DNA of 64,000 nucleotides from an uncultured Spartobacteria bacterium. Lineage in GTDB: Bacteria; Verrucomicrobiota; Verrucomicrobiia; Chthoniobacterales; Terrimicrobiaceae. Shown here piece after piece: positions 51,652-59,701 of this stretch. Numbering within the stretch: the first letter of the stretch is position 1; each line of letters opens with the position of its first letter. A program made the position numbers and the translations under genes. The stretch covers positions 23,345 through 87,344 of the forward strand of contig CALCJD010000001.1 in the NCBI GenBank assembly GCA_937960895.1, in the 5' to 3' direction. The notes under the pieces are model-generated. The model saw nothing but the letters and a program-made list of their open reading frames with translations. It was not told the DNA's origin and ran no database searches.

Positions 51652-52530
51652 CTAATAAACGACTTTGTTGAGAGGATATTCGATGATCCCCTCCGCGCCG
51701 AGCGCCTTGAGCCGGGGGATGATTTCGCGGACGACCTTCTCTTCGATGACCGTTTCGACAGCAACCCACCCGGACTGGGCCAAGGGCGAAACTGTAGGAT
51801 TTCGAAGCGCGGGCAACGCCTCAAGCAAATTCTTCAAGTTTCCTTCGGGAAGATTCATTTTGAGCCCCACGAGGTCGCGCGCGGCGAGGGCGCCCTTGAG
51901 CAGGAGGGCGAGGGTCTCGAGTTTTTCGCGCTTCCAGGGGTCCTGCCAGGCGGCCTTGTTGGCCACCAGGACCGGATACGACTCCATGAGGGTTTCCACG
52001 ATGCGCAGCTTGTTGGCACGCAGGGACGAACCGGTTTCGGTGATGTCGATGATGGCATCCACCAGATCGGGCACCTTCACTTCGGTGGCCCCCCAGGAGA
52101 ATTCCACTTCGACATCCACCCCGGCCTTTTCGAAAAAGCGTTTCGCCATGCCCACGGCCTCGGTGGCCACCCGCTTGCCGGCGAGATCCGCCACGGAACG
52201 GATCGGGGAGTCCTCCGGGACCACCAGCACCCAGCGCGTCGGCCGGGCACTCGCCTTGCTGAAGGGCAGCACGGCAATTTCCTGCACGTCGGAGCCGTTT
52301 TCGGCCACCCAGTCACGTCCGGTCAGACCGGCGTCGAGATACCCATGCTCGACATAGCGGCTGATTTCCTGCGCGCGCAGGAGACGGAGCTGCAGCTCGG
52401 GGTCGTCCACCGACGGACGGTAGGACCGTTTGGACCCCGAAATGGCAAAGCCGGCCTTCGCAAAAAGGTCGAAGGTCGCTTCCATCAGGCTGCCCGAAGG
52501 CAGGCCCAGGGTGAGAGTTTGGGTTGACAT
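51652..52530 (-). CDS. hisG: ATP phosphoribosyltransferase, long form
   Basis: The 292-residue enzyme catalyses the first step of histidine synthesis, joining PRPP and ATP. The N-terminal part has LTLGLPSGSLMEATFDLFAK and LDAGLTGRDWVAE. The PRPP loop region reads AIIDITETGSSLRANKL. A C-terminal regulatory domain (about 215-292, ending EGIIEYPLNKVVY) marks the long, histidine-inhibited form that does not need HisZ. The promoter TTGCGG, 17, GTTAAT lies 11 bases before the ATG. No other his gene is nearby. Confidence 0.96.
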   Translation of the reverse strand: MSTQTLTLGLPSGSLMEATFDLFAKAGFAISGSKRSYRPSVDDPELQLRLLRAQEISRYVEHGYLDAGLTGRDWVAENGSDVQEIAVLPFSKASARPTRWVLVVPEDSPIRSVADLAGKRVATEAVGMAKRFFEKAGVDVEVEFSWGATEVKVPDLVDAIIDITETGSSLRANKLRIVETLMESYPVLVANKAAWQDPWKREKLETLALLLKGALAARDLVGLKMNLPEGNLKNLLEALPALRNPTVSPLAQSGWVAVETVIEEKVVREIIPRLKALGAEGIIEYPLNKVVY

Positions 52531-52541
52531 GCGGGGGGTGG

Positions 52542-52570
52542 ATTAACGGCGAGAAGCCCCCGGACCGCAA
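52542..52570 (-). promoter_or_regulatory. Promoter of hisG
   Basis: On the minus strand, TTGCGG (52570-52565), 17 bases, GTTAAT (52547-52542). Eleven bases separate the -10 from the ATG. No attenuator leader is possible in that space. Confidence 0.5.
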
Positions 52571-52644
52571 GGGAAAATCCGCGCCTCCCCCCCCGGGGCG
52601 GGTTTTTGGTTCAAAGATTTCTGCCCCCGTGGCATTCTGCCGGC

Positions 52645-53490
52645 TTGAGCAAGAACCTTCATCGCTGGACCCGCCTCAGTTCCGTCAAATGGGAGGATGC
52701 CTGGGCCGAAAGGCTGCGTTTCCTCAGCCCGAACCAACTCGCCTTCATCACCTGGCCGGATTCCCGGGCGTTGAAAATCGAGGCCTATTGTGACGAAAAG
52801 ACCGCCCGTCAGCTCGTACGGCGCTTCGGCGGTCGCGCCACAAAAATTGCGCCCCATATTTGGACGGGAGATCCCGCCCGTCCGCGCGCCCCGCTGTCCA
52901 TCCGCGGCAAACTCAAGGTGTTTTCGGACGAATCCTCGTGGAAGGAATGGGGCAAAACCCGTCCTCCGGGCATTCTCATTCCCGCCGGGATGGCCTTCGG
53001 AACCGGTGAACACGCCACCACGGCCACCTGTCTGAGGCTTCTGGCCGATCTCGCTCCGAAATTGCCGGAGGATTTCCGCGCCCTCGACCTGGGCACCGGC
53101 AGTGGCATTCTCGCCATTGCCGCCGAGGTGTTCGGCGCTGGGGAGACCCTGGCCATTGATTACGATCCGGCCGCCGTGCGCATCGCCCGGCGAAACGTCC
53201 GCCTCAACCGCGCCCGGAGGATCACCGTCGAGACCGGCGACGTGCTGGAACTGCGGGTGAAACGGCCCTGCGACCTGGTGATGGCCAACCTTTTCAGCGA
53301 GGTCCTCATTTCGGCCACCCCGCGCATCGCCCGGGCCACGCGTCCGGGTGGCTGGCTGATTTTCTCCGGAGTGCTGCTCCGGCAGGCCCCGGAAGTGGCC
53401 GCCGCCCTGCAAAAGGCCGGATTCTCCAAACCGCGCATCGTTCCCCGCGGCAAATGGTCCGCCGGCATCTGCCGGAAGGAAAAACCCTGA
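52645..53490 (+). CDS. prmA: Ribosomal protein uL11 methyltransferase (PrmA)
   Basis: The 281-residue methyltransferase modifies ribosomal protein uL11. The N-terminal recognition part includes LSSVKWEDAWAERLRFLSPN. The SAM domain has MAFGTGEHATTATCLRLL, motif I ALDLGTGSGILAIAA, and DLVMANLFSEVL. GTGEHATT is diagnostic for PrmA. No ATG fits; a TTG at 52645 gives MSKNLHRWTRLSS, and a TTG at 52606 is the alternative. It is divergent from hisG. Confidence 0.88.
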   Translation: MSKNLHRWTRLSSVKWEDAWAERLRFLSPNQLAFITWPDSRALKIEAYCDEKTARQLVRRFGGRATKIAPHIWTGDPARPRAPLSIRGKLKVFSDESSWKEWGKTRPPGILIPAGMAFGTGEHATTATCLRLLADLAPKLPEDFRALDLGTGSGILAIAAEVFGAGETLAIDYDPAAVRIARRNVRLNRARRITVETGDVLELRVKRPCDLVMANLFSEVLISATPRIARATRPGGWLIFSGVLLRQAPEVAAALQKAGFSKPRIVPRGKWSAGICRKEKP

Positions 53491-53589
53491 CCGCACCCGG
53501 CCTGACGGCCGATGGAGCGCAGGCGTCCCGGCCCCCGGGCGGGTCCGGAAGACGGATGGGCCGGGAGGAAAATTCCTTCGCTTTCGGGG

Positions 53590-53618
53590 TTGACGCCCTC
53601 TCCCGTGCGCCGATAGGT
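53590..53618 (+). promoter_or_regulatory. Likely promoter of the nucleoside diphosphate kinase gene
   Basis: TTGACG (53590-53595) is followed after 16-17 bases by GATAGGT (53612-53618). It lies about 53 bases before the ATG, so this transcript would have a normal leader. Confidence 0.4.
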
Positions 53619-53671
53619 TTCCCGACCCGCTCAAGACCGGTCAAAACGCCCCGTCCGGGCGGAATACACAC

Positions 53672-54832
53672 ATGGCCGAAGAGCTTTCCTATGTCCTGAT
53701 CACTCCGTATTCGATCCGCAAATCGCGGACCGGCGGCATTGTCTCGCGCCTGCTCTCGCGCTCCGGACTCGAACTGGTCGCAGGCCGCATGTTTGCGCCC
53801 GGCCCGGAACTGATCGAGGAATTCGCCAACGCCACGGTCACGGATCCCGACGAGCGTCACCGCCGCACCCAGGAGCTCATTCGCGACTACATCCGGAAAA
53901 AACTCTCTCCGGACGAATACGGCACCCGCCAGCGTGTCCTCCTGCTCATCCTCAGGGGCGAGGACGCCGTGCTCAAGACCCGTACGGTGGTCGGCCACAT
54001 CGTCCACGAACGCACCAGCGGCGAAACCATCCGCGACACCTACGGCGACTACCTCGTCGAGGACGGGAAGGTCGTCTATTTTGAACCCGCCGTGCTGGCG
54101 GCGCCGGACGCCGAAACGGCCCGGCGGCATCTCGCCATCTGGGCGAAATATTCCGATTCCAACGGCGGCATCCTCGACGACGCGGTGCCCTTCCCGGCCG
54201 GCGAGAACATCGAAAAGACGCTCGTCCTGATCAAGCCGGACAACTTCCGTTTTCCCAACGCCCGGCCCGGCGGCGTCATCGACCTGTTCTCCCGCTCCGG
54301 CCTGTTCATCATCGGCTTCAAGGTCCACCACATGAGCGTGGCGGAGGCCGAGGCGTTCTACGGTCCGGTCCTGGACGTGCTCATGGACAAACTTTGCGAA
54401 CCCAGCGGCAAACGCGCCCGCATGGCGGTCGAGGAGGAATTCGGCGTGCCGCTCGACGAGGCCGCCGAAAAACAACTCGGCGCGCTGATGGGGCCCATCG
54501 CCGGCCGTCACCACTGGGAAAACATCGTCCAGTTCATGTGCGGCACCCGGCCGTCCGAATGCCCGCCCGAAAAGCGCCACCTGCCCGGCACCGAAAAATG
54601 CGTGGCGATCGTCTACCAGGGGGCCGACGCCGTGCAGAAGATTCGCGCCATTCTTGGACCGACCGACCCCTCCAAGGCACCGTCCGGCACGATCCGCCGC
54701 GAGTTCGGCCAGAGCATGATGATCAATGCCGCGCATGCCTCCGACTCGCCGGAAAATGCAAAGCGCGAGATGGACATTATCCGCATTACAGAAAACAATC
54801 TCAAACCACTCCTCAACTCCCACCTCTCGTAA
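53672..54832 (+). CDS. ndk: Double-domain nucleoside diphosphate kinase
   Basis: The 386-residue protein is over twice the usual 140-150. Residues 1-170 are NDPK-like in outline (SYVLITPYSIRKSRTGGIVS, LLLILRGEDAV, GETIRDTYGDYL), but the catalytic-His segment reads VVYFEPAVLAAPDAE, so this half should be inactive. Residues 180-386 are a recognisable kinase (TLVLIKPDNF, GPTDPSKAPSGTIRREFG, catalytic His355 in NAAHASDSPENA) with an insertion of about 50 residues. The active half balances NTP pools. The first half may be regulatory or structural. The aspartate aminotransferase gene follows after 6 bases. Confidence 0.85.
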   Translation: MAEELSYVLITPYSIRKSRTGGIVSRLLSRSGLELVAGRMFAPGPELIEEFANATVTDPDERHRRTQELIRDYIRKKLSPDEYGTRQRVLLLILRGEDAVLKTRTVVGHIVHERTSGETIRDTYGDYLVEDGKVVYFEPAVLAAPDAETARRHLAIWAKYSDSNGGILDDAVPFPAGENIEKTLVLIKPDNFRFPNARPGGVIDLFSRSGLFIIGFKVHHMSVAEAEAFYGPVLDVLMDKLCEPSGKRARMAVEEEFGVPLDEAAEKQLGALMGPIAGRHHWENIVQFMCGTRPSECPPEKRHLPGTEKCVAIVYQGADAVQKIRAILGPTDPSKAPSGTIRREFGQSMMINAAHASDSPENAKREMDIIRITENNLKPLLNSHLS

Positions 54833-54838
54833 GAAACC

Positions 54839-56002
54839 ATGCAACTTGCCCACCGCGTCCAAGAACTCACCCCGTCCCTTACCCTCGCCATCGACAGCAA
54901 GGCCAAGGCTCTCAAGGCCGAAGGTGTTGACGTTTGCGGCTTTGGCGCCGGCGAGCCCGACATGGACACGCCCGAGCACATCAAGGCGGCCGCCATCGAA
55001 GCCCTTCAGAACGGATTTACCAAATACACCCCGAGCTCGGGTCTTCCGGAGCTTCGCCAGGCCATTTCCGAAAAGCTCAAGGCCGACAACAATCTCGACT
55101 ACAAGCCGAGCCAGGTCATCGTCAGCAACGGCGCCAAGCAGTCCTGCTTCAACGCCATCACCGCCCTGTGCGATCCGGATGACGAAGTCATCATCCCCGC
55201 GCCCTACTGGCTGAGCTATCCCGAAATGGTCCGCCTCGCCGGGGCCGAACCCGTCATCGTGCAGACCAAGGAGGAGAACGCCTGGAAGATCACGCCGGAG
55301 GAGTTCGAAAACGCGATGACCCCGCGCACGAAGATGATCATCATCAACTCGCCCGGCAACCCGACCGGTTCGGTCTACACCCGGGACGAGCTGCGCGCCC
55401 TCTCCGAAATCGCCGCCGAGGAGGACATCTACATCCTCTCCGACGAAATCTACGAAAAGCTCACCTATGACGGTGCCGAGCACGTCAGCATCGCCTCCCT
55501 CACCCCGGAGGCCTATGACCTGACCATCACCGTGAACGGTTTCAGCAAGGCCTACGCCATGACCGGATGGCGCCTCGGCTACCTGGCCGCTCCCGAGCCG
55601 ATCGCCCGCGCCATCGACTCGATGCAGAGCCACAGCACCTCGAACCCCTGTTCCTTCGCCCAGAAGGGCGCGCTGGCCGCGCTCAAGGGCGACCAGCAGT
55701 GCGTGGCCGACATGCGCGAGGAATTCGACATCCGCCGCCAGTACATGGTGGAGCGCATCAATGCCATTCCCGGACTGAGCACGGTCACCCCGCTCGGGGC
55801 CTTTTACGTGCTGGTGAACATCAGCAGCCTCGGCCTCAAGTCGCAGAACTTCGCCGACCGCCTCCTCAGCAAGGCCAACGTCGCGGTGGTTCCCGGCATC
55901 GCCTTCGGTGACGACCGCACCGTCCGCCTCAGCTACGCCACCAGCCTCGACATCATCAAGACCGGCCTCGACCGCATCGAGGAGTTCTGCAAGACGCTCT
56001 GA
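54839..56002 (+). CDS. Class I pyridoxal-phosphate aminotransferase (aspartate aminotransferase type)
   Basis: The 387-residue enzyme transfers amino groups, most likely aspartate to 2-oxoglutarate. It has GFGAGEPDMDTPEHIKAAAI, YTPSSGLPELR, IIINSPGNPTGSVY, ILSDEIYE and the PLP lysine K237 in NGFSKAYAMTGWRLGY. C-terminal VRLSYATSLDIIKTGLDRIE carries the substrate-carboxylate Arg. The pattern fits the AspB/AspC-1gamma group of bacteria; prephenate or alanine activity cannot be excluded. It lies 6 bases after ndk, probably co-transcribed. Confidence 0.9.
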   Translation: MQLAHRVQELTPSLTLAIDSKAKALKAEGVDVCGFGAGEPDMDTPEHIKAAAIEALQNGFTKYTPSSGLPELRQAISEKLKADNNLDYKPSQVIVSNGAKQSCFNAITALCDPDDEVIIPAPYWLSYPEMVRLAGAEPVIVQTKEENAWKITPEEFENAMTPRTKMIIINSPGNPTGSVYTRDELRALSEIAAEEDIYILSDEIYEKLTYDGAEHVSIASLTPEAYDLTITVNGFSKAYAMTGWRLGYLAAPEPIARAIDSMQSHSTSNPCSFAQKGALAALKGDQQCVADMREEFDIRRQYMVERINAIPGLSTVTPLGAFYVLVNISSLGLKSQNFADRLLSKANVAVVPGIAFGDDRTVRLSYATSLDIIKTGLDRIEEFCKTL

Positions 56003-56003
56003 A

Positions 56004-56101
56004 AAATTCGGATTGGCGATTGCGGATTGCGGAATGATGCTCCCCGTTCGTAACGATGGGAGCCCCTCAATCCGCATTCCCCATTCCGCCATCCAAATTC
56101 G
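56004..56101. repeat. Imperfect inverted repeat, long hairpin
   Basis: Left arm 56004-56036 (AATTCGGATTGGCGATTGCG...) and right arm 56068-56101 are imperfect inverse copies built on GGATTGCGGAATG units. The core GCTCCC/GGGAGC forms an inner stem. It sits just after the aminotransferase stop and before the DUF58 gene. It looks like a dispersed intergenic repeat or MITE-like element, but no second copy is in the window. Confidence 0.55.
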
Positions 56102-56118
56102 AAGGGGTCCGCGGGAAG

Positions 56119-56940
56119 ATGCGCGCGGCCTCCGAGCGGCTTTCGCTGCCGCTCAAGCTCGGTCTGCGCCGCACCACGGGTCATGTCGCCGGGTCCGGCG
56201 CGGGCAGTTCGATTGATTTCCAGGACCATCGGCCCTATGTGCCGGGCGACGATCCCCGGCACATCGACTGGCAGGCCTACGCGCGCAGCGGGACCTACAC
56301 CATGAAACTCTACCGCGAGGAGGTGCGGCCCCTCGCGGACCTCGTCCTCGACGCCTCCCCGTCGATGTTTTTCGACCCCGCGAAGGCGAACCGCACGTGG
56401 GAACTCGCCTGGTTCTGCCTCGAAAGCGCCCTGCGCGCCGGCGCGGCCGTGCGGCTCTTTTCCCTGCGGGGGGCCGGGGTCGTTCCCCATGAGGCGACGC
56501 AGGGATGGACCGAAACCGCCTTCCCGGACGAAGCGGTCTCCCCGCCTCCCGAACTCCACCGCATTCCCTGGCGCGCCGCTTCGCTGAGGGTGTTCATCAG
56601 CGACCTGCTTTTCCCCGTCCCGCCGGATGCCTTCATTCCGCCGCTTCTCTCCGGCCGCGGACGCGCCGTCATCCTCGCCCCCCACTGCCGGGCCGAAGGC
56701 GATCCCGACTGGCTCGGAAACACGGAACTGCTCGACTGCGAAAGCCCCGCCCGCGGCGACTTCCATTTCCGGCCCGAAGATCTCCGTTTTTACACCGAAA
56801 CCTATCGCCAGCACTTTGACCTCTGGCGCGTCGAAGCCCGGCGTCACGGCATCCCGTTCGCCAGCGTGGCCGCCGAACCCGACTTCCTCGACGCCCTCAG
56901 CCTGGAGGGCATTCCGTCCGGGGCGGTGGCATTGAACTGA
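56119..56940 (+). CDS. DUF58 domain protein
   Basis: The 273-residue protein has the DUF58 core GHVAGSGAGSSIDFQDHRPY then VPGDDPRHIDWQAYARSGTY. A von Willebrand-like remainder follows (ADLVLDASPSMFF, LRVFISDLLFPVP). DUF58 proteins usually accompany MoxR ATPases and VWA proteins in chaperone-like clusters, but none is adjacent here. The ATG at 56119 is chosen because the earlier frame start (56056) would translate the inverted repeat. It is convergent with ispH (9 bases apart). Confidence 0.82.
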   Translation: MRAASERLSLPLKLGLRRTTGHVAGSGAGSSIDFQDHRPYVPGDDPRHIDWQAYARSGTYTMKLYREEVRPLADLVLDASPSMFFDPAKANRTWELAWFCLESALRAGAAVRLFSLRGAGVVPHEATQGWTETAFPDEAVSPPPELHRIPWRAASLRVFISDLLFPVPPDAFIPPLLSGRGRAVILAPHCRAEGDPDWLGNTELLDCESPARGDFHFRPEDLRFYTETYRQHFDLWRVEARRHGIPFASVAAEPDFLDALSLEGIPSGAVALN

Positions 56941-56949
56941 CGGCGGCGC

Positions 56950-58152
56950 CTATGCGAGCGGCTCGCCCCGCAATGCGAGCAGCCGCCGGATGGTGTCCTC
57001 GATCAGATTGTTCGGGCAGCTGGCTCCGGCGGTCACCCCCACGCTCAGCAGCGGCTTTTTCAGCAGCCAGCCCGTACTGGTGATCTGTTCCTTGCGGTGG
57101 ATGTCGAAGTGGCGGATTTCGTCCGCGGAAAGCAGGCACTCCGCATTGCGCACAAACCAGGTGGGAAGTTTTTTTTCCCCGATCTCCACGAGGTGGGTCG
57201 TGTTTGAGCTGTTGTAGCCGCCCACGACGATCAGGAGGTCGAGGGATTCGTTGAGAAGGCCAAAGAGGGCGTCCTGCCGCTCCTGCGTGGCCCCGCAGAT
57301 GGTGTCAAAATAGCGGAAATTCTCCGAGCTGCCCCCGTCCCGCGCCATGACCGCTTCGCGGATCATGTTCTGAATCTGCTCGGTTTCGCTGCGCAGCATC
57401 GTGGTCTGATTGGCCACCCCCACCCGCTTCAGGTGTTCATCGGGGTCAAAGCCCGGCGAATGCGCCTTTTCAAACCTCTTGAGAAAGGCGGTCTTGTCGC
57501 CTCCCTGCCGGATGTAGTCGCAAACCAGGCGCGTCTCTCCGGGATCGAGCACGATAAGGTAGTGCCCCTGGCCGTCCGGTCCCAGCGCCCGCGACGCGGT
57601 GGCCCGGGTTTCCTCGTGCGTCGCCTTGCCGTGAATGATGCTGGTGACCCGTTCCGTGGCATTCTGCCGCACCCGCTTCCACACGCTCATCACGTCGCCG
57701 CAGGTCGTGTCGACGATCTGACAGCCATGCGCCTTGACGGCTTCCACGATCGGCACCTCGGCGCCGAAGGCCGGCACAATGACCACGTCGTCCGCGGTCA
57801 GGTCGTCGATGTCCGCATCGGAGGGATGCGCCGCCATGTGGCGGATGCCCATGGCGGACAGCTGCGCATTCACGTCGGGGTTGTGGATGATTTCCCCGAG
57901 CAGGAAAATGCGCCGGTCGGGAAAAACCTTCCGCGCGGCGTAAGCCAGGTCGATGGCGCGTTCGACCCCGTAACAAAACCCGAACTGTTTCGCGAGGCGC
58001 ACCACCGTGTTTCCGTGGCGGAGCACCCCGCCCTGGCCCCGGATGCGCTCCACCAGGGCGCTGCGGTAATGGCTTTCCACCTCGGCCTGGACGCGGGCCA
58101 TCACGTCGGGTGTGCGCAGGTTCACCCGGGGTCGGACTGCAGGCGCGCTCAC
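56950..58152 (-). CDS. ispH: 4-hydroxy-3-methylbut-2-enyl diphosphate reductase, long form
   Basis: The 400-residue iron-sulfur enzyme performs the last step of the MEP isoprenoid pathway. Cluster cysteines are C60 (FGFCYGVERA), C151 (DTTCGD) and C286 (DTICGATQERQDAL). The length and TICGATQERQ block are like the cyanobacterial/plant form rather than the 310-residue E. coli type. The start is GTG at 58152, with Shine-Dalgarno GGGAGGA ending 9 bases before it; the TTG at 58194 has no such site. Confidence 0.93.
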   Translation of the reverse strand: MSAPAVRPRVNLRTPDVMARVQAEVESHYRSALVERIRGQGGVLRHGNTVVRLAKQFGFCYGVERAIDLAYAARKVFPDRRIFLLGEIIHNPDVNAQLSAMGIRHMAAHPSDADIDDLTADDVVIVPAFGAEVPIVEAVKAHGCQIVDTTCGDVMSVWKRVRQNATERVTSIIHGKATHEETRATASRALGPDGQGHYLIVLDPGETRLVCDYIRQGGDKTAFLKRFEKAHSPGFDPDEHLKRVGVANQTTMLRSETEQIQNMIREAVMARDGGSSENFRYFDTICGATQERQDALFGLLNESLDLLIVVGGYNSSNTTHLVEIGEKKLPTWFVRNAECLLSADEIRHFDIHRKEQITSTGWLLKKPLLSVGVTAGASCPNNLIEDTIRRLLALRGEPLA

Positions 58153-58279
58153 GGACGGGAGTCCTCCCAGGACAAGGTTGGATAGGTCATGCAAAAAACA
58201 AGGCGGAAAGCCCCGTGCTTGTCAAATCCCCAGACTTCTCTTCTATTGCGTCCCGACACAGTCACCGTATGATCAGCCG

Positions 58280-58804
58280 ATGATCAAAGAGCACGACTTT
58301 CACTACGCGATGGAAAACACGCGGGTTGTGGTGCCTCCGAAGAATCTCATCGAGACCTTCGGCACGACCAGCTTTCGCTTTCTGCTGGTGAGCGAGCTCA
58401 TGGATGAAGTCAATGCCGTGCGCATCCGCGGCGGGCGCATCGACGCCGAGCGTCCGCGCATCGTGTCGCCCCACCATTTCAGCAAGGTCCTTCTCGAGGG
58501 ATTCGGGGACGCCGCCCGCGAATACGCCGACTGGGTGGAGCAGAACGCCCACGCCTTCAAGATCCTGCGTTACGGATTCAACTTCCGCAAAACCGACCTC
58601 GAGCAAAACGTGGTCCGCGACTCCATGGAGGCCGTCCTGGGCCGCCTCGAGGAGGATCTGGCCGCGCGCAACGACCCGATGTCCGCCCTCATTGCGGGCG
58701 TCGAGGAGGGCTGGGAGGTCTGCCTGTTGAAATTCACCATGGACATCATCCAGCGTTCCGCGGGGGAGAACCTCGGCGAGTGGAAACGGCGCGGACTGAT
58801 TTGA
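58280..58804 (+). CDS. Conserved hypothetical protein
   Basis: This 174-residue soluble helical protein starts MIKEHDFHYAMENTRVVVPP. Distinct stretches are IETFGTTSFRFLLVSELMDE and VRIRGGRIDAERPRIVSPHH, with a helical C-terminus LKFTMDIIQRSAGENLGEWK. I do not recognise a named family or a catalytic motif. Its regular composition suggests a real conserved gene. The chosen ATG lacks a Shine-Dalgarno. It precedes the LysM gene by 54 bases. Confidence 0.65.
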   Translation: MIKEHDFHYAMENTRVVVPPKNLIETFGTTSFRFLLVSELMDEVNAVRIRGGRIDAERPRIVSPHHFSKVLLEGFGDAAREYADWVEQNAHAFKILRYGFNFRKTDLEQNVVRDSMEAVLGRLEEDLAARNDPMSALIAGVEEGWEVCLLKFTMDIIQRSAGENLGEWKRRGLI

Positions 58805-58858
58805 TCCGTCCGCCGGGCGCTTTTGCCGCACTTTTCAACCCATGAGGAGGCCGCCGCC

Positions 58859-59692
58859 ATGATGCTTTTCCGCATCCTCGTCCTCATCACCCTCACCTCC
58901 GCGATCCTCGGCGGCACGGCGTTCTTTGCCTACGAGCTCTATTGGAAGCCCCGCATGCTCGACCTCGAGGATCAGCGGCAATTCCGCGCCTCCACCCCCT
59001 CGCCGCCGCCGGACTTCAGCCTGCCGGCCTTTGAAAAGGCCCTGGAGCTGCAAAAAGCCGGCGACCGGGAGGGTGTCCGGGCCGCCCTGACGGAGTTCCT
59101 CGTCAATTACCCGGACTCCCCCAACCTCACCAGGGCCAAGGAACTCCTCGGCGAACTGAACCACGAGACGGTCTTTTCCCCGTCCATCCGGACCGACAAA
59201 ACCGTTTACACCGTGGCGCCCGGGGATTCGCTGATGAAGATTGCGGCAAAGACCAAAACCCGCGCGGAACTGATCTACCGGGCCAACAACCTCGACTCGA
59301 TCCACCTCAAGGTCGGACAGCAACTGCTCGTGCCCCAGTTGAGCATCCGCATGGAGATCGACCGGGGGGCCAACACGCTGACGCTTTACAACAAGGGGGC
59401 GTTTTTTAAAGAATACCCCCTGCTCTCTGTGAAAACGCCCGGCCTGCCGTCCTCCAAACCTGTGGAAACCAAGGTGGCGGATAACATTGCCCTCCGGGGT
59501 TCCAGCCGCGTGGCCTTCGGCGACAAGAGCTATCCGGAGGCCGACCGCCGGATCCTCCTGGCGACTTCGGGCGTCATGATCCGCTCCCAACCCGAAGGAA
59601 CCCCGGCCCCCGCGGGAATCATTGTCTCGCCGGGCGACCTGGACGAAATTTTTCTCCTCGTATCCCGCGGCACGCCCGTCACCATCCACTGA
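58859..59692 (+). CDS. Membrane-anchored LysM protein with L,D-transpeptidase-like tail
   Basis: The 277-residue protein has an N-terminal anchor (LFRILVLITLTSAILGGTAF), a helical repeat-like part (about 55-105) and a LysM domain (about 118-163, YTVAPGDSLMKIAAKTKTRA to VGQQLLVP) for peptidoglycan binding. A beta-rich C-terminus follows: RMEIDRGANTLTLYNKGAFF. That last part resembles the start of an L,D-transpeptidase domain, but the HXX..SHGC active-site motif is absent, so it is probably structural. Shine-Dalgarno GAGGAGG (58844-58850) fixes the ATG at 58859. Confidence 0.8.
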   Translation: MMLFRILVLITLTSAILGGTAFFAYELYWKPRMLDLEDQRQFRASTPSPPPDFSLPAFEKALELQKAGDREGVRAALTEFLVNYPDSPNLTRAKELLGELNHETVFSPSIRTDKTVYTVAPGDSLMKIAAKTKTRAELIYRANNLDSIHLKVGQQLLVPQLSIRMEIDRGANTLTLYNKGAFFKEYPLLSVKTPGLPSSKPVETKVADNIALRGSSRVAFGDKSYPEADRRILLATSGVMIRSQPEGTPAPAGIIVSPGDLDEIFLLVSRGTPVTIH

Positions 59693-59701
59693 ACCCTTTT
59701 C

